NCBI RefSeq assembly: GCF_049977365.1
Contig: NZ_JBNGEN010000001.1
Coordinates: forward strand, 620,001-684,000
DNA length: 64,000 nucleotides
Reading direction: 5' to 3'
Source: Brachymonas sp049977365
GTDB lineage: Bacteria; Pseudomonadota; Gammaproteobacteria; Burkholderiales; Burkholderiaceae_C
Part shown: piece after piece, positions 44,079 through 52,931 of the stretch
Numbering within the stretch: the stretch's first letter is position 1
Layout of the letters: each line of letters starts with the position of its first letter
Position numbers and translations under genes: made by a program
Notes under the pieces: model-generated
Databases searched by the model: none
What the model was told of the DNA's origin: nothing
Seen by the model: the letters and a program-made list of their open reading frames with translations, nothing else

Positions 44079-44147
44079 AACCACCTCCCCTGACCTGATA
44101 CAGCCGAAGCCATGCGCCACATTCCCGAAACTTTTGTGGGCACGGCA

Positions 44148-44185
44148 CAAAACAAAAGCCCCCGGGCCGGAAGGACCTGGGGGCT
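44148..44185 (-). terminator. Terminator of the tRNA-Asn transcript
   Basis: On the minus strand AGCCCCC pairs with GGGGGCT (44157-44185) around a partly paired interior, followed by TTTTGTTTTG. It separates the tRNAs from thiD. Confidence 0.8.
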
Positions 44186-44190
44186 TGAAA

Positions 44191-44266
44191 TGGCTCCTCA
44201 ACCTGGGCTCGAACCAGGGACCTACGGATTAACAGTCCGGCGCTCTACCAACTGAGCTATTGAGGA
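44191..44266 (-). tRNA. tRNA-Asn (GTT), downstream copy
   Basis: The 76-base gene includes the encoded CCA. Acceptor TCCTCAA, the D arm TAGCTCAGTTGGTAGAGC, the anticodon loop CTGTTAA and the T arm GGTTCGAGCC are all standard. It is identical to the upstream copy 151 bases away. Confidence 0.96.
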
Positions 44267-44341
44267 ATAACATGTGCCTTGTCTTGGAGACAGGCTTGAT
44301 TCTGCATCATGGCTTCATATGATCACGAAGCCAAGCAACCT

Positions 44342-44417
44342 TGGCTCCTCAACCTGGGCTCGAACCAGGGACCTACGGATTAACAGTCCGGCGCTCTACC
44401 AACTGAGCTATTGAGGA
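44342..44417 (-). tRNA. tRNA-Asn (GTT), upstream copy
   Basis: The sequence is identical to the other tRNA-Asn. The 75-base spacer between them has no terminator but contains a 7-bp inverted repeat TGGCTTC/GAAGCCA (44310-44333). The two tRNAs are therefore probably cut from one precursor. Confidence 0.96.
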
Positions 44418-44540
44418 ATCGAGCTAGAAATTATAGCGGCAATCTTGCCCTCTTATCAAGGCAAAGCCGTTTTTTTCACCTCGCCGCAGCTCCCATGCAT
44501 TTTCTCTGTAGAGATGCAGGGAGCCGCCAAGGCAGCGCCC

Positions 44541-45881
44541 TCAGTCGTCTGCACGCGGTCCGGTCAGCATCGGTTCTTCGACCAGCTGGGGATTGTCGAG
44601 CATGCGATGCAGCTGATCGGCATCGAGCTGTTTTTCCCAGCGCGCCACCACGATGGTGGCGCAGGCATTGCCGACGAAATTGGTCAGTGCCCGGCATTCC
44701 GACATGAAGCGGTCGACCCCCAGAATGAGCACCATGCCGGCTACCGGCAGTTCCGGCACTACGGCAAGCGTGGCCGCCAGGGTGATGAAGCCAGCCCCGG
44801 TCACCCCTGCCGCCCCCTTGGAGCTGATCATCGCCACCACGAGGAGCAGGAGCTGATGTTCGAGCGTGAGATGGATATTGAGGGCCTGTGCGATGAACAG
44901 GGCCGCCAACGTCATGTAAATGTTCGTGCCATCCAGGTTGAAGGAATATCCGGTGGGCACGACCAGCCCGACCACGGGCTTGGAGCAGCCAGCCTTTTCC
45001 ATCTTGTGCATGAGGTTCGGCAGCGCCGCTTCCGAGGAACTGGTTCCGAGCACGAGCAGCAGTTCATCCTTGATGTAGCGCACCAGCTTGAAGATCGAGA
45101 ACCCGTTGTAGCGGCCCACCAGGCCAAGCACAATCACCACGAACAGAATGGACGTGAAATAGAAGGTCACGACCAGAAAGGCCAGGTTCTTGACCGAACC
45201 AATGCCATATTTGCCGATCGTGAAGGCCATGGCGCCAAAGGCCCCCACGGGAGCTGCCTTCATCAGAATGGCCACCAGCTTGAACACCGGAACCGACAGG
45301 TCATTGAAGAGGTGGTAGATCGGTTTGCCACGCTCTCCGACCAGTGCCAGCGAAATGCCGAACAGGATGGCAATGAACAGCACCTGCAGGATATCCCCTT
45401 CCACCAGCGGGCTGACCACGGTGTTGGGAATGATGTTCATCAGGAAGCCCACGATGCTGGACTGATGTGCCTTGGCCACGTAGGTGGCGACCTTGGATGC
45501 ATCCAGTGTCTTGGGATCGATGTTGAGCCCCGCTCCCGGCTGCAGGGTATTGGCCACCACCAGACCGATGACCAGCGCCAGTGTGGAGAAGGTCAGGAAA
45601 TAGATCATGGCCTTGCCAGCCACGCGCCCCACGGTGCGCATGTTGCTCATGCCGGAGATGCCGGTGACGACCGTCAGGAAGATGACGGGTGCAATGATCA
45701 TCTTGACGAGCTTGATGAAGGCATCCCCGAACGGCTTCATGGCCTCGCCCGCCTGCGGGTAGAAATACCCCAGCGCAATACCGATCAGGATGGCGATGAT
45801 CACCTGCACGTACAGGATCTTGTACCACTTCACCTTTCGGACGGCATGCGTCCTCTGCTCCAGTTCTTCTGCGGTCAACAT
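44541..45881 (-). CDS. dctA: C4-dicarboxylate:H+/Na+ symporter DctA
   Basis: The 446-residue member of the dicarboxylate/amino acid:cation symporter family imports succinate, fumarate and malate. It has LVKMIIAPVIFLTVVTGI, the serine-rich re-entrant motif LGTSSSEAALPNLMHKME, PTGYSFNLDGTNIYMTLAALF and SSKGAAGVTGAGFITLAATL, ending in DRFMSECRALTNFVGN. These features match DctA better than GltP. AAGGAC lies about 12 bases before ATG 45881. No adjacent dctBD regulator is seen. Its tail faces the tRNA-Asn pair on the same strand. Confidence 0.93.
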   Translation of the reverse strand: MLTAEELEQRTHAVRKVKWYKILYVQVIIAILIGIALGYFYPQAGEAMKPFGDAFIKLVKMIIAPVIFLTVVTGISGMSNMRTVGRVAGKAMIYFLTFSTLALVIGLVVANTLQPGAGLNIDPKTLDASKVATYVAKAHQSSIVGFLMNIIPNTVVSPLVEGDILQVLFIAILFGISLALVGERGKPIYHLFNDLSVPVFKLVAILMKAAPVGAFGAMAFTIGKYGIGSVKNLAFLVVTFYFTSILFVVIVLGLVGRYNGFSIFKLVRYIKDELLLVLGTSSSEAALPNLMHKMEKAGCSKPVVGLVVPTGYSFNLDGTNIYMTLAALFIAQALNIHLTLEHQLLLLVVAMISSKGAAGVTGAGFITLAATLAVVPELPVAGMVLILGVDRFMSECRALTNFVGNACATIVVARWEKQLDADQLHRMLDNPQLVEEPMLTGPRADD

Positions 45882-46220
45882 GACTTTCTGTCCTTTTTCA
45901 TGGAAGTTTCAATGCATGCAGTGCTGTGCCGACCTGCACCTCTTGTCTGTGCGACAGATGCGCGAGAGCCTGCTCACGATCCCCTGAACAGGCGTCGGAA
46001 CGGAATGTGTTTCCACCCAGACAGCCTTTTTCTGGCATCGTCAACAGGCTCAGGAACGAGTCGTCGAGGTCCGATTGCTTCATCGTGCGGCACAGGCACG
46101 GTTGTCGGCGCCATTATGCACGTCGACAACAAGCTGTGACCGTTGTTGCAACGCAGTAAATGCACCGCTGAAACAAAAAATCCTGCCGAAGCAGGATCGG
46201 GAGCTTGCCCCTGCGGGGTG
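45882..46220. other. Intergenic region between phaB and dctA
   Basis: No gene is seen in these 339 bases. The right part holds the phaCB terminator (46175-46197). The left part must hold the dctA promoter on the minus strand. The 8-bp palindrome GTTGCAAC at 46145-46152 is the only other symmetric element noticed. Confidence 0.5.
46175..46197 (-). terminator. Intrinsic terminator after phaB
   Basis: On the minus strand ATCCTGC pairs with GCAGGAT around a TTCG loop, followed by a T-run. It is a classic strong terminator ending the phaCB transcript. Confidence 0.92.
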
Positions 46221-46958
46221 TCAGCTCATGTGCAATCCCCCATTGCAGGAAAATTCAGCGCCTGTGGTGAAGCCAGACTCCTCTCCCGCAAGCCAGGCCA
46301 CGATGGAAGCAATCTCGGTGGGTTCGCCGAGGCGCTTGACGGGAATCGTCGCCACGATCTTGGCCAGCACCTCTTCCCGGATGGCCTTGACCATGTCGGT
46401 GGCAATGTAACCGGGACTGACGGTATTGACGGTCACGCCCTTGCCGGCCAGTTCCTGTGCCAGAGCCATGCTGAAGCCGTGCATGCCAGCCTTGGCAGCA
46501 GAATAGTTGGTCTGCCCGGCCTGGCCCTTGGCTCCATTGACGGAAGAAATGTTGATGATGCGTCCCCAGCCTCTTTCAGCCATGTCGCCAACGACCTGCT
46601 TGGTCACATTGAACATGGAGTTGAGATTGGTCTCGATCACCGCACGCCAGTCTTCGGGAGACATCTTCATGAACATGCGGTCACGGGTGATGCCCGCATT
46701 GTTGACCAGCACATCGATCGGGCCATGCTCGTCCTTGGCCTTGGCAAAGGCATGAACGGTGGAATCCCAGTCAGCCACATTGCCCACCGAGGCATGGAAG
46801 GTATATCCCTGCTCCTTCTGCTGATCCAGCCAGGATTGATAGTCACGGGTAGGGCCGCATCCCACAACGACGGTGAAGCCGTCCCGGTTCAGGCGCTGGC
46901 AAATGGCGGTGCCTATGCCCCCCATGCCTCCAGTTACGTATGCCACTTTCTTGCTCAT
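46221..46958 (-). CDS. phaB: Acetoacetyl-CoA reductase
   Basis: PhaB reduces acetoacetyl-CoA to (R)-3-hydroxybutyryl-CoA with NADPH, the monomer for polyhydroxybutyrate. The 245-residue short-chain dehydrogenase has the cofactor loop TGGMGGIGTAI (residues 9-19), NNAGITRDRMFMKM, NISSVNG and the catalytic Y152-x3-K156 in YSAAKAG. The end FSCNGGLHM is characteristic of PhaB. GAGGAG precedes ATG 46958. phaC lies upstream on the same strand with 166 bases between; phaA, normally between them, is absent. Confidence 0.94.
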   Translation of the reverse strand: MSKKVAYVTGGMGGIGTAICQRLNRDGFTVVVGCGPTRDYQSWLDQQKEQGYTFHASVGNVADWDSTVHAFAKAKDEHGPIDVLVNNAGITRDRMFMKMSPEDWRAVIETNLNSMFNVTKQVVGDMAERGWGRIINISSVNGAKGQAGQTNYSAAKAGMHGFSMALAQELAGKGVTVNTVSPGYIATDMVKAIREEVLAKIVATIPVKRLGEPTEIASIVAWLAGEESGFTTGAEFSCNGGLHMS

Positions 46959-47124
46959 GTTTGTCTCCTCATTGGATATAGTCATGCACCGGCAGCGCCG
47001 GTGTGGTGGGGCAGGCGACAGGCAGACGGATCACCATCTATGAGCTTTGCCCGCCCTGCCCCGGTCGAAAAACAACTCCTTGGCGTTCTCCTGTTTTTAG
47101 GGATCGAATGAAAATGCCCCCGCA

Positions 47125-48885
47125 TCAAATCATGGGGACCCGGGTCTTGACATAACTCCCCGGCGCAGGTTCGATCACGGGATAGGTCTCGGAGCCATAG
47201 CTCTCGGGAGCTGCCTTCATGCGTCCGCCATGACCGGCCAGCCATTCGGACCAGTCCGGCCACCAGCTTCCCGGATGTTCTTCGGCTTCGGCGATCCACT
47301 GTGCACTGTCTGCAGGGAAGGTGGTGGAATCCAGGGTCCAGTAGCTGCGCTTCTTCTTGTGGGGTGGATTGATGACCCCGGCGATATGGCCCGAGGCCCC
47401 CATGACGAAGCGCTTCTTGCCGGGAAGCACCTGCGTCGATGCATAAGCTCCTTCAATGGGGACGATGTGGTCTTCGCGCGAACCATAGATGTAGACAGGC
47501 TGCTTGATCTTGCGCAGATCCACCTTCTCCCCGCACACTGTGGCGGCACCGGGCTGGATGAGCCGGTTTTCCAGGTAGGTGTTGCGCAGGTACCAGGCGT
47601 ACATGGGTCCCGGCAGACTGGTGGAATCGCAATTCCAGTAAAGCAGGTCAAAGGGCGGAGGTGTTTCGCCCTTGAGGTAATTGCCCACTACGTAATTCCA
47701 GACCAGATCGTTGGGGCGGAGAAAACTGAACGTAGTGGCCAGCTCGTTGGCGGGCATCAGTCCCCCATTCTGGAACTGGAGTTCGCGCATGCGCACGAAT
47801 CCCTCGTCGATGAAAATATCGAGTACCCCTGTGTGCGTGAAGTCGATCAACGTAGTCAGCAACGTCACACTGTGCACCCGGTTGCCCTGCTGCCGTGCCG
47901 CAAGCACAGCCAGTGCCGTGGTGAGCAGGGTTCCGCCGACACAGAAACCAAGCACGTTCAGGTTGCTGGTTCCGGTGAGAGCCAGCACCGTGTCAATGGC
48001 CTTGAGCACGCCCTTTTCCACATAGTCATCCCAGGTGGCCTGAGCCATGCTCATGTCGGGATTGCGCCAGCTCACCATGAAGGTGTGGTGTCCCTGATCC
48101 ACTACATAGCGCACCATGGAATTGTCCGGCTGCAGGTCCAGGATGTAGAACTTGTTGATGCAGGGCGGCACGAAGAGGAAGGGGCGTTCATGCACTTTCT
48201 CTGTGGAGGGCTTGTATTCGATGAGCTGAAAAAACTCGTTTTCGAACACCACGGCTCCCTCGGAGGTGCAGAGATTGACTCCCACGTGGAACTTGCTCTC
48301 ATCCGTCATGGACACATAGCCCTGACGCAGGTCGTGCAGAATGTTCTGCATCCCCTTGGCAATGCTCTCGCCTCCTGTCTCGATGGCTTTTTTCTGCGCA
48401 TCGGGGTTGAAGGCCAGGAAATTGCTGGGTGCCGTGGCTGCCGCCCACTGCTCCACAGCAAACTCGACACGCCCTCTGGTCTTGGCGTCGCACTGCATGG
48501 CATCGACCAGCCCCATCAGCAGCCGGGTGTTGGTCAGGTGCAGGGCTGCAGCGAATCCTGCCGAAGGCTGTTTCTGCCATTCGGCGCTGGAAAATCGGCG
48601 GTCCCCCGTGATCACGGGAGGCACCATGCCCTGCAGCCACAGGGCATAGATCTCCTGCAGATATTGCTGCTGAAGCCCCTGCAGACGCTCGGCATCGAAA
48701 GTGACGGGCTTGGCATCGGGCATTGAGGGGATGAATTCTGCAAACTGCCGCATGGCCTGATCCAGCATGGGAGCACCCTGCTGGGAAGGCATGGCCTGGG
48801 TGAACTGGTTCAGGGTCTGCTGCCACATGTCCTGCATGGGCTGGACAAAGGCTTGCCAGGGGTTGCCGTTGGGTGTTGTCGTCAC
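47125..48885 (-). CDS. phaC: Class I poly(3-hydroxyalkanoate) synthase
   Basis: PhaC polymerises (R)-3-hydroxyacyl-CoA on granule surfaces. The 586-residue protein has the lipase-like box GFCVGG with catalytic C315, D471 in YGSREDHIVP and H499 in GASGHIAGVINPP, completing the triad. WNCDSTSLPGPMY and the C-terminal PGSYVKTRVP are typical of the class I, short-chain type. The start is GTG 48885 with GAGGAG nine bases upstream. phaB follows. A hairpin CACCGG/CCGGTG (46987-47003) lies in the phaC-phaB gap without a T-tract. Confidence 0.96.
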   Translation of the reverse strand: MTTTPNGNPWQAFVQPMQDMWQQTLNQFTQAMPSQQGAPMLDQAMRQFAEFIPSMPDAKPVTFDAERLQGLQQQYLQEIYALWLQGMVPPVITGDRRFSSAEWQKQPSAGFAAALHLTNTRLLMGLVDAMQCDAKTRGRVEFAVEQWAAATAPSNFLAFNPDAQKKAIETGGESIAKGMQNILHDLRQGYVSMTDESKFHVGVNLCTSEGAVVFENEFFQLIEYKPSTEKVHERPFLFVPPCINKFYILDLQPDNSMVRYVVDQGHHTFMVSWRNPDMSMAQATWDDYVEKGVLKAIDTVLALTGTSNLNVLGFCVGGTLLTTALAVLAARQQGNRVHSVTLLTTLIDFTHTGVLDIFIDEGFVRMRELQFQNGGLMPANELATTFSFLRPNDLVWNYVVGNYLKGETPPPFDLLYWNCDSTSLPGPMYAWYLRNTYLENRLIQPGAATVCGEKVDLRKIKQPVYIYGSREDHIVPIEGAYASTQVLPGKKRFVMGASGHIAGVINPPHKKKRSYWTLDSTTFPADSAQWIAEAEEHPGSWWPDWSEWLAGHGGRMKAAPESYGSETYPVIEPAPGSYVKTRVPMI

Positions 48886-49228
48886 TGCGATGCTCCTCGT
48901 TTCTCCGTTATGACAGGCGAATCATGGGTCTGTGTCATCACAACACAGGAGGCTTACAGAAGACTTGTGTGCAACCGCGCTCTGGAGAATGTGCAACTCA
49001 CCGGCAAAACACTCAACGGTTCGGGAGAACCGTCGGGAGGCGATCAAGGCAGAAATCTCACAGGAATGGCTGCTGCACACTTTCTGGAAACCGGATCTGT
49101 TCCACTATGCCACACCATGATGCCATTTTGACGACAGGCCAGACATGCGCATTTGTACCGAGTCCAGCCTGCTCGTGAGTGAGCGTACACACCTCCGCCA
49201 CGCACGATCGACAAGGATCTTGCGAATT
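48886..49228. other. Intergenic region upstream of phaC
   Basis: No gene is seen in these 343 bases, which lie between the pgeF stop and the phaC start on the same strand. The phaC promoter and any PhaR-type operator should be here. Two TTGCAC-containing stretches occur on the minus strand (about 48968 and 48992), but I could not assign a -10 with correct spacing. Confidence 0.4.
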
Positions 49229-50068
49229 TCAGACCGCCTGCGGGTGCGCTGCATCCCAGGCCTGTGCATCAAGCCAGACGAGGGCTGCGAATCGTCCGGT
49301 GGGATTCTGCCGGCGGTAGGAATACCAGCGCTCTGGGTGTGCGGTCGTGGACCAGCATTCGGAGCTGTCGTTGCCATGCACCGCATCGATCCCCTGCCGC
49401 CGCAGCCGCTGCCGCGCCAGCCCCGCCAGATCGCCCCACCATTTCCCTTCCACGGCACCGGGACGGAAATGCTCCACCGCTCCGGGACTGGTTTTCAGGA
49501 AGGCCTGACGCACCTCATCGCCCACCTCGAACGATTCCGGACCGATGCAGGGCCCCAGCCAGGCCATCCAGCCTGCATCCAAGGCCTCTGTTGCGCATTC
49601 GGGCCAGTGGGTGTGCGCCTGGCTGCGCATGGCATCGAGCAAGTGCTCCACCACCCCTCCGGCCAGCCCTCGCCACCCCGCATGCGCAGCCCCCACGAGG
49701 GGCAGACTGCGGTGTGCCAGCAGGACGGGCAGACAGTCTGCAACCATCATCGCGCATCCCACTCCCATGGCAGAGGTATAGGTGGCATCGACTCGATAGG
49801 CACACTCTGCTCCTGCATCGGCCGCATGCAGTTCCTGAACTCCAGTGCCGTGAACCTGCTCGACAAAAACCGGTTCCGCCCCCATGGCCCGTGCCAAGGC
49901 CCGCCGATTGGCACGCACATCGGCTGGCTTATCCCCTACGTGCAGCCCCAGATTGAGGCCCTCATAGGGGGGGTGCGAACATCCTCCTGCACGCGTAGTG
50001 CACAGCGCCCGTACCCAGGGCGGAGCAGGCCAGTCCGGCAACAGAAAGGGAGAGGAATCGGAATTCAT
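49229..50068 (-). CDS. pgeF: Peptidoglycan editing factor PgeF (laccase-domain, YfiH family)
   Basis: The 279-residue protein has the family metal and catalytic residues H73 (EQVHGTGV), C112 (VADCLPVLL) and H129 (AAHAGWRGL). YfiH removes wrongly incorporated L-Ser from peptidoglycan precursors in E. coli, and related proteins act on purine nucleosides. ATG 50068 gives the usual N-terminus; the frame extends upstream without family sequence. The order pgeF-phaC is common in Burkholderiales. Confidence 0.93.
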   Translation of the reverse strand: MNSDSSPFLLPDWPAPPWVRALCTTRAGGCSHPPYEGLNLGLHVGDKPADVRANRRALARAMGAEPVFVEQVHGTGVQELHAADAGAECAYRVDATYTSAMGVGCAMMVADCLPVLLAHRSLPLVGAAHAGWRGLAGGVVEHLLDAMRSQAHTHWPECATEALDAGWMAWLGPCIGPESFEVGDEVRQAFLKTSPGAVEHFRPGAVEGKWWGDLAGLARQRLRRQGIDAVHGNDSSECWSTTAHPERWYSYRRQNPTGRFAALVWLDAQAWDAAHPQAV

Positions 50069-50171
50069 GCATGGCACTGTAATGCAGAAACCCTTGTCTC
50101 GTGGCAAGCCACTCTCCTCTGTGCGACGTGTTAAATTCCCATCGTTTGCATCCTTGTGTGAAGGTTTTGCC

Positions 50172-50879
50172 ATGTCTTCCGTATCGACCGTGTTTCCGAC
50201 GCTGCCTGTGCCTGTGATTCCCATAGTGGGCTCCTCTCAGGTCTACCCCGTGCACCGCATCTACTGCGTAGGGCGGAACTACGAAGATCACGCGAAGGAG
50301 ATGGGCTTCACCGGCCGCGAGGCTCCCTTTTTCTTCATGAAGCCTGCCGATGCGGTGGTGGCAGCTGCACCAGAACAATCCATCCGTCTGCCCTATCCCA
50401 GCCTGACCCATGACTTTCACCATGAAATCGAACTGGTGGTGGCCATCGGGAGCGGAGGCCGAGACATTCCGGCCGCCGAGGCGCATCGCCATATCTTCGG
50501 GTACGCCGTAGGGCTCGACATGACACGTCGGGATCTGCAGAACGATATGAAAAAACAGGGCCGTCCATGGTCCATCGGCAAGGGGTTCGACGCCTCTGCC
50601 CCCCTGTCTGCCATCGTCCCCGCCGCAGAGATGAGCATCCCCATCGAATCCGCCGATATCTGGCTCAAGGTCAACGGCGAGCTGCGGCAGCAAGGCCATA
50701 TCGGTCAACTCATCTGGAACATCGCAGAAACCATCGAGCACCTGAGCAAGGCATGGACCCTGCAGCCTGGCGACCTGATCTTCACCGGGACTCCCAAGGG
50801 CGTCGGTGCAGTAGTGCCTGGCGACAGGCTCGAAGGGCATGTGGATGGACTTCCACCGCTGCAGGTCGAGGTTTTCTGA
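50172..50879 (+). CDS. Fumarylacetoacetate hydrolase family protein (fumarylpyruvate hydrolase-like)
   Basis: The 235-residue single-domain FAH protein has the core YCVGRNYEDHAKEMG and PFFFMKPADAV. Metal ligands lie in HHEIELVVAIG, GYAVGLDMTRRDLQ and WSIGKGFD, and PGDLIFTGTPKGVG is near the end. The short form with this N-terminus resembles fumarylpyruvate and acylpyruvate hydrolases; oxaloacetate decarboxylase activity is also known in the family. GAAGG precedes ATG 50172. It starts about 100 bases from divergent pgeF and is followed 2 bases later by the NUDIX gene. Confidence 0.9.
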   Translation: MSSVSTVFPTLPVPVIPIVGSSQVYPVHRIYCVGRNYEDHAKEMGFTGREAPFFFMKPADAVVAAAPEQSIRLPYPSLTHDFHHEIELVVAIGSGGRDIPAAEAHRHIFGYAVGLDMTRRDLQNDMKKQGRPWSIGKGFDASAPLSAIVPAAEMSIPIESADIWLKVNGELRQQGHIGQLIWNIAETIEHLSKAWTLQPGDLIFTGTPKGVGAVVPGDRLEGHVDGLPPLQVEVF

Positions 50880-50881
50880 TC

Positions 50882-51463
50882 GTGTTCACCCCCATTCACC
50901 AGCCACCCCGCACCGCCGTGCACTTCTGCCGCTACTGCGGCCACGCCACCGAACTGAGGGAGCCCGAGGGCGACAACCGCAAGCGTGCAGTATGTCCCTC
51001 CTGCGGCACCATTCATTACATCAATCCCTTGGTCGTGGTGGGAACCCTGCCGGTATGGCAGGACCGCATCCTGCTGTGCAAACGCAACATCGAGCCTCGC
51101 CGGGGCAAATGGACGCTGCCTGCGGGATTCATGGAGCTCCATGAAACCACTTCGCAGGGCGCAGCCCGGGAAACCATGGAGGAATCCGGGGCCGAATTCG
51201 ATATGGGACCTTTGTTCGGCGTCATGAATGTCCCTGAAGTGGGGCAAGTGCACATGTTCTACCTGTGCACCCTGCGCCATGACCGCTTCGATCCCGGACA
51301 CGAGACCATGGAAGCACGGCTGTTTTCCGAAGAAGAGATTCCGTGGGATGAACTGTCGTTCCGTACGGTCGAGCACATGCTCAGGACCTTCCTCGCCGAC
51401 CGCGCCAAGGGACATTTCGGTGTCCACGTGCACGATTTCATGACCGAGGACACACCCACCTGA
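50882..51463 (+). CDS. NUDIX hydrolase with zinc ribbon
   Basis: The 193-residue protein starts at GTG 50882, directly after the FAH gene stop. A four-cysteine zinc ribbon (CRYCGHA and CPSCGTI) is followed by the NUDIX box GFMELHETTSQGAARETMEESG, which matches G-x5-E-x7-REUxEE-x-G. NUDIX enzymes hydrolyse nucleoside diphosphates linked to another group, such as ADP-ribose or NADH. The ribbon-first layout resembles NudC-like and COG1051-type proteins; the substrate is not determined. Confidence 0.88.
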   Translation: MFTPIHQPPRTAVHFCRYCGHATELREPEGDNRKRAVCPSCGTIHYINPLVVVGTLPVWQDRILLCKRNIEPRRGKWTLPAGFMELHETTSQGAARETMEESGAEFDMGPLFGVMNVPEVGQVHMFYLCTLRHDRFDPGHETMEARLFSEEEIPWDELSFRTVEHMLRTFLADRAKGHFGVHVHDFMTEDTPT

Positions 51464-51475
51464 GCAGAAATCGGC

Positions 51476-52834
51476 TTACGTGGCCTGCACCGGCACACGT
51501 GCTGCAATGGCCTGGGCGCAGGCGTGGGCCTGCTCGGCGCTTCTGGCTTCGACCATGACGCGCAGCACGGGTTCGGTGCCGCTGGCTCGGATGAGTACAC
51601 GCCCTTCGGAACCGAGCTCCTCGCGGGCATCGGCAATTGCCTTCTGCAGACCAGTGTCTTCCTGCCAGGGTGTCCCAGGCGCCATGCGGACATTGATCAT
51701 GGTCTGGGGATAGAGCGTCACCCCTTCCAGAAGATCGGCCAGTGTTCTGCCGCTGCGTGCCACTGCCTGCAGCACCTGCAGGGCGCTGATGATGCCGTCC
51801 CCCGTGGAATGGCGGTCCAGCACGAGGATGTGTCCTGAACTCTCTCCGCCGATCAGCCAGCCCTTCTGGAGCAGCTCCTCAAGCACATAGCGGTCTCCCA
51901 CCTTGGCCCGCACCAGTTCGATACCCTTGTGCTGCAGGGCTTTCTCGATGGCCATGTTGGTCATGAGCGTCCCCACCACACCGGGTACGGCATGCGATTG
52001 GGCCAGACGGTCGATGGCCAGCAGATAGACCAGCTCATCTCCGTTGAAGAGCCTGCCCTGGGCATCCACCATCTGCAGCCGGTCGGCATCCCCGTCGAGG
52101 GCAATGCCGTAATCGGCTCCATGCTCCCGCACGGCGGCCATGAGGGTCTCGGGATGGGTGGCACCGACTCCCGCATTGATGTTGAGCCCATCCGGATGAC
52201 AACCGATGGGCACCACATCAGCCCCAAGCTCGTGAAAGACCTTGGGTGCGATCTGATACGCAGCCCCATTGGCGGCATCCACCACGATCTTCAGCCCGGA
52301 CAGGGTGAGGTCATGGGCAAAGGTGCTCTTGCAGAATTCGATGTAGCGCCCTGCTGCATCGTCGAGGCGCATCGCCTTGCCCAGCCGTCCCGAAGGCACG
52401 CAGACCAGAGGCTGCTCCAGCTCTCGTTCGACAGCTTCCTCCCACGCATCGGGCAGCTTGGCTCCTTGCTTGCTGAAGAACTTGATGCCATTGTCTTCGT
52501 AGGGATTGTGGCTTGCGCTGATCACCACCCCAAGTGAAGCACGCTGTGCGCGGGTCAGATAGGCCACGGCCGGCGTGGGAACAGGTCCCAGCAGCATCAC
52601 ATCCACTCCCGCCGAATTGAAGCCGGACTCCAGCGCACTTTCGAGCATGTAACCGGAAATGCGCGTGTCCTTGCCTATCAGGACCTTGGGAGGCGTGGCA
52701 GAAGTCCCGGCCTCCTGCCGCAAGACGCGCCCTACCGCATTGGCCAGACGCAACACAAAATCAGGCGTCAGCGGCGCCTGTCCCACCGTGCCTCGAATGC
52801 CATCCGTACCGAAATATGTGCGTGTGCCTGCCAT
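51476..52834 (-). CDS. glmM: Phosphoglucosamine mutase
   Basis: GlmM converts glucosamine-6-phosphate to glucosamine-1-phosphate for peptidoglycan and lipopolysaccharide. The 452-residue protein starts MAGTRTYFGTDGIRG and has the phosphoserine loop GVVISASHNP (S108 is the likely phosphorylated residue). The metal loop is DGDADRLQMVD, then GGESSGHILV and the phosphate-binding RASGTEPVLRVM. folP lies upstream with 97 bases between, a common pair. It is convergent with the NUDIX gene. Confidence 0.97.
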   Translation of the reverse strand: MAGTRTYFGTDGIRGTVGQAPLTPDFVLRLANAVGRVLRQEAGTSATPPKVLIGKDTRISGYMLESALESGFNSAGVDVMLLGPVPTPAVAYLTRAQRASLGVVISASHNPYEDNGIKFFSKQGAKLPDAWEEAVERELEQPLVCVPSGRLGKAMRLDDAAGRYIEFCKSTFAHDLTLSGLKIVVDAANGAAYQIAPKVFHELGADVVPIGCHPDGLNINAGVGATHPETLMAAVREHGADYGIALDGDADRLQMVDAQGRLFNGDELVYLLAIDRLAQSHAVPGVVGTLMTNMAIEKALQHKGIELVRAKVGDRYVLEELLQKGWLIGGESSGHILVLDRHSTGDGIISALQVLQAVARSGRTLADLLEGVTLYPQTMINVRMAPGTPWQEDTGLQKAIADAREELGSEGRVLIRASGTEPVLRVMVEARSAEQAHACAQAIAARVPVQAT

Positions 52835-52931
52835 GTGTATGCCGTAATTGCCAGTGATGAAAAAACGATGCTGTCCTGCCCGAAGTCGCGGAATACGCCT
52901 CTGCCTTCCGCAGCTCCAGAAAGCACAGAAA

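Noticed and set aside
44079..44190. Possible TPP riboswitch upstream of thiD
   Set aside because: The conserved THI-box sequences are not present; the space holds the tRNA-Asn terminator and a plain ribosome-binding site.
46987..47003. CACCGG/CCGGTG hairpin between phaC and phaB as a terminator
   Set aside because: It lacks a T-tract, and phaB continues on the same strand; it is more likely a message-stability element or chance.
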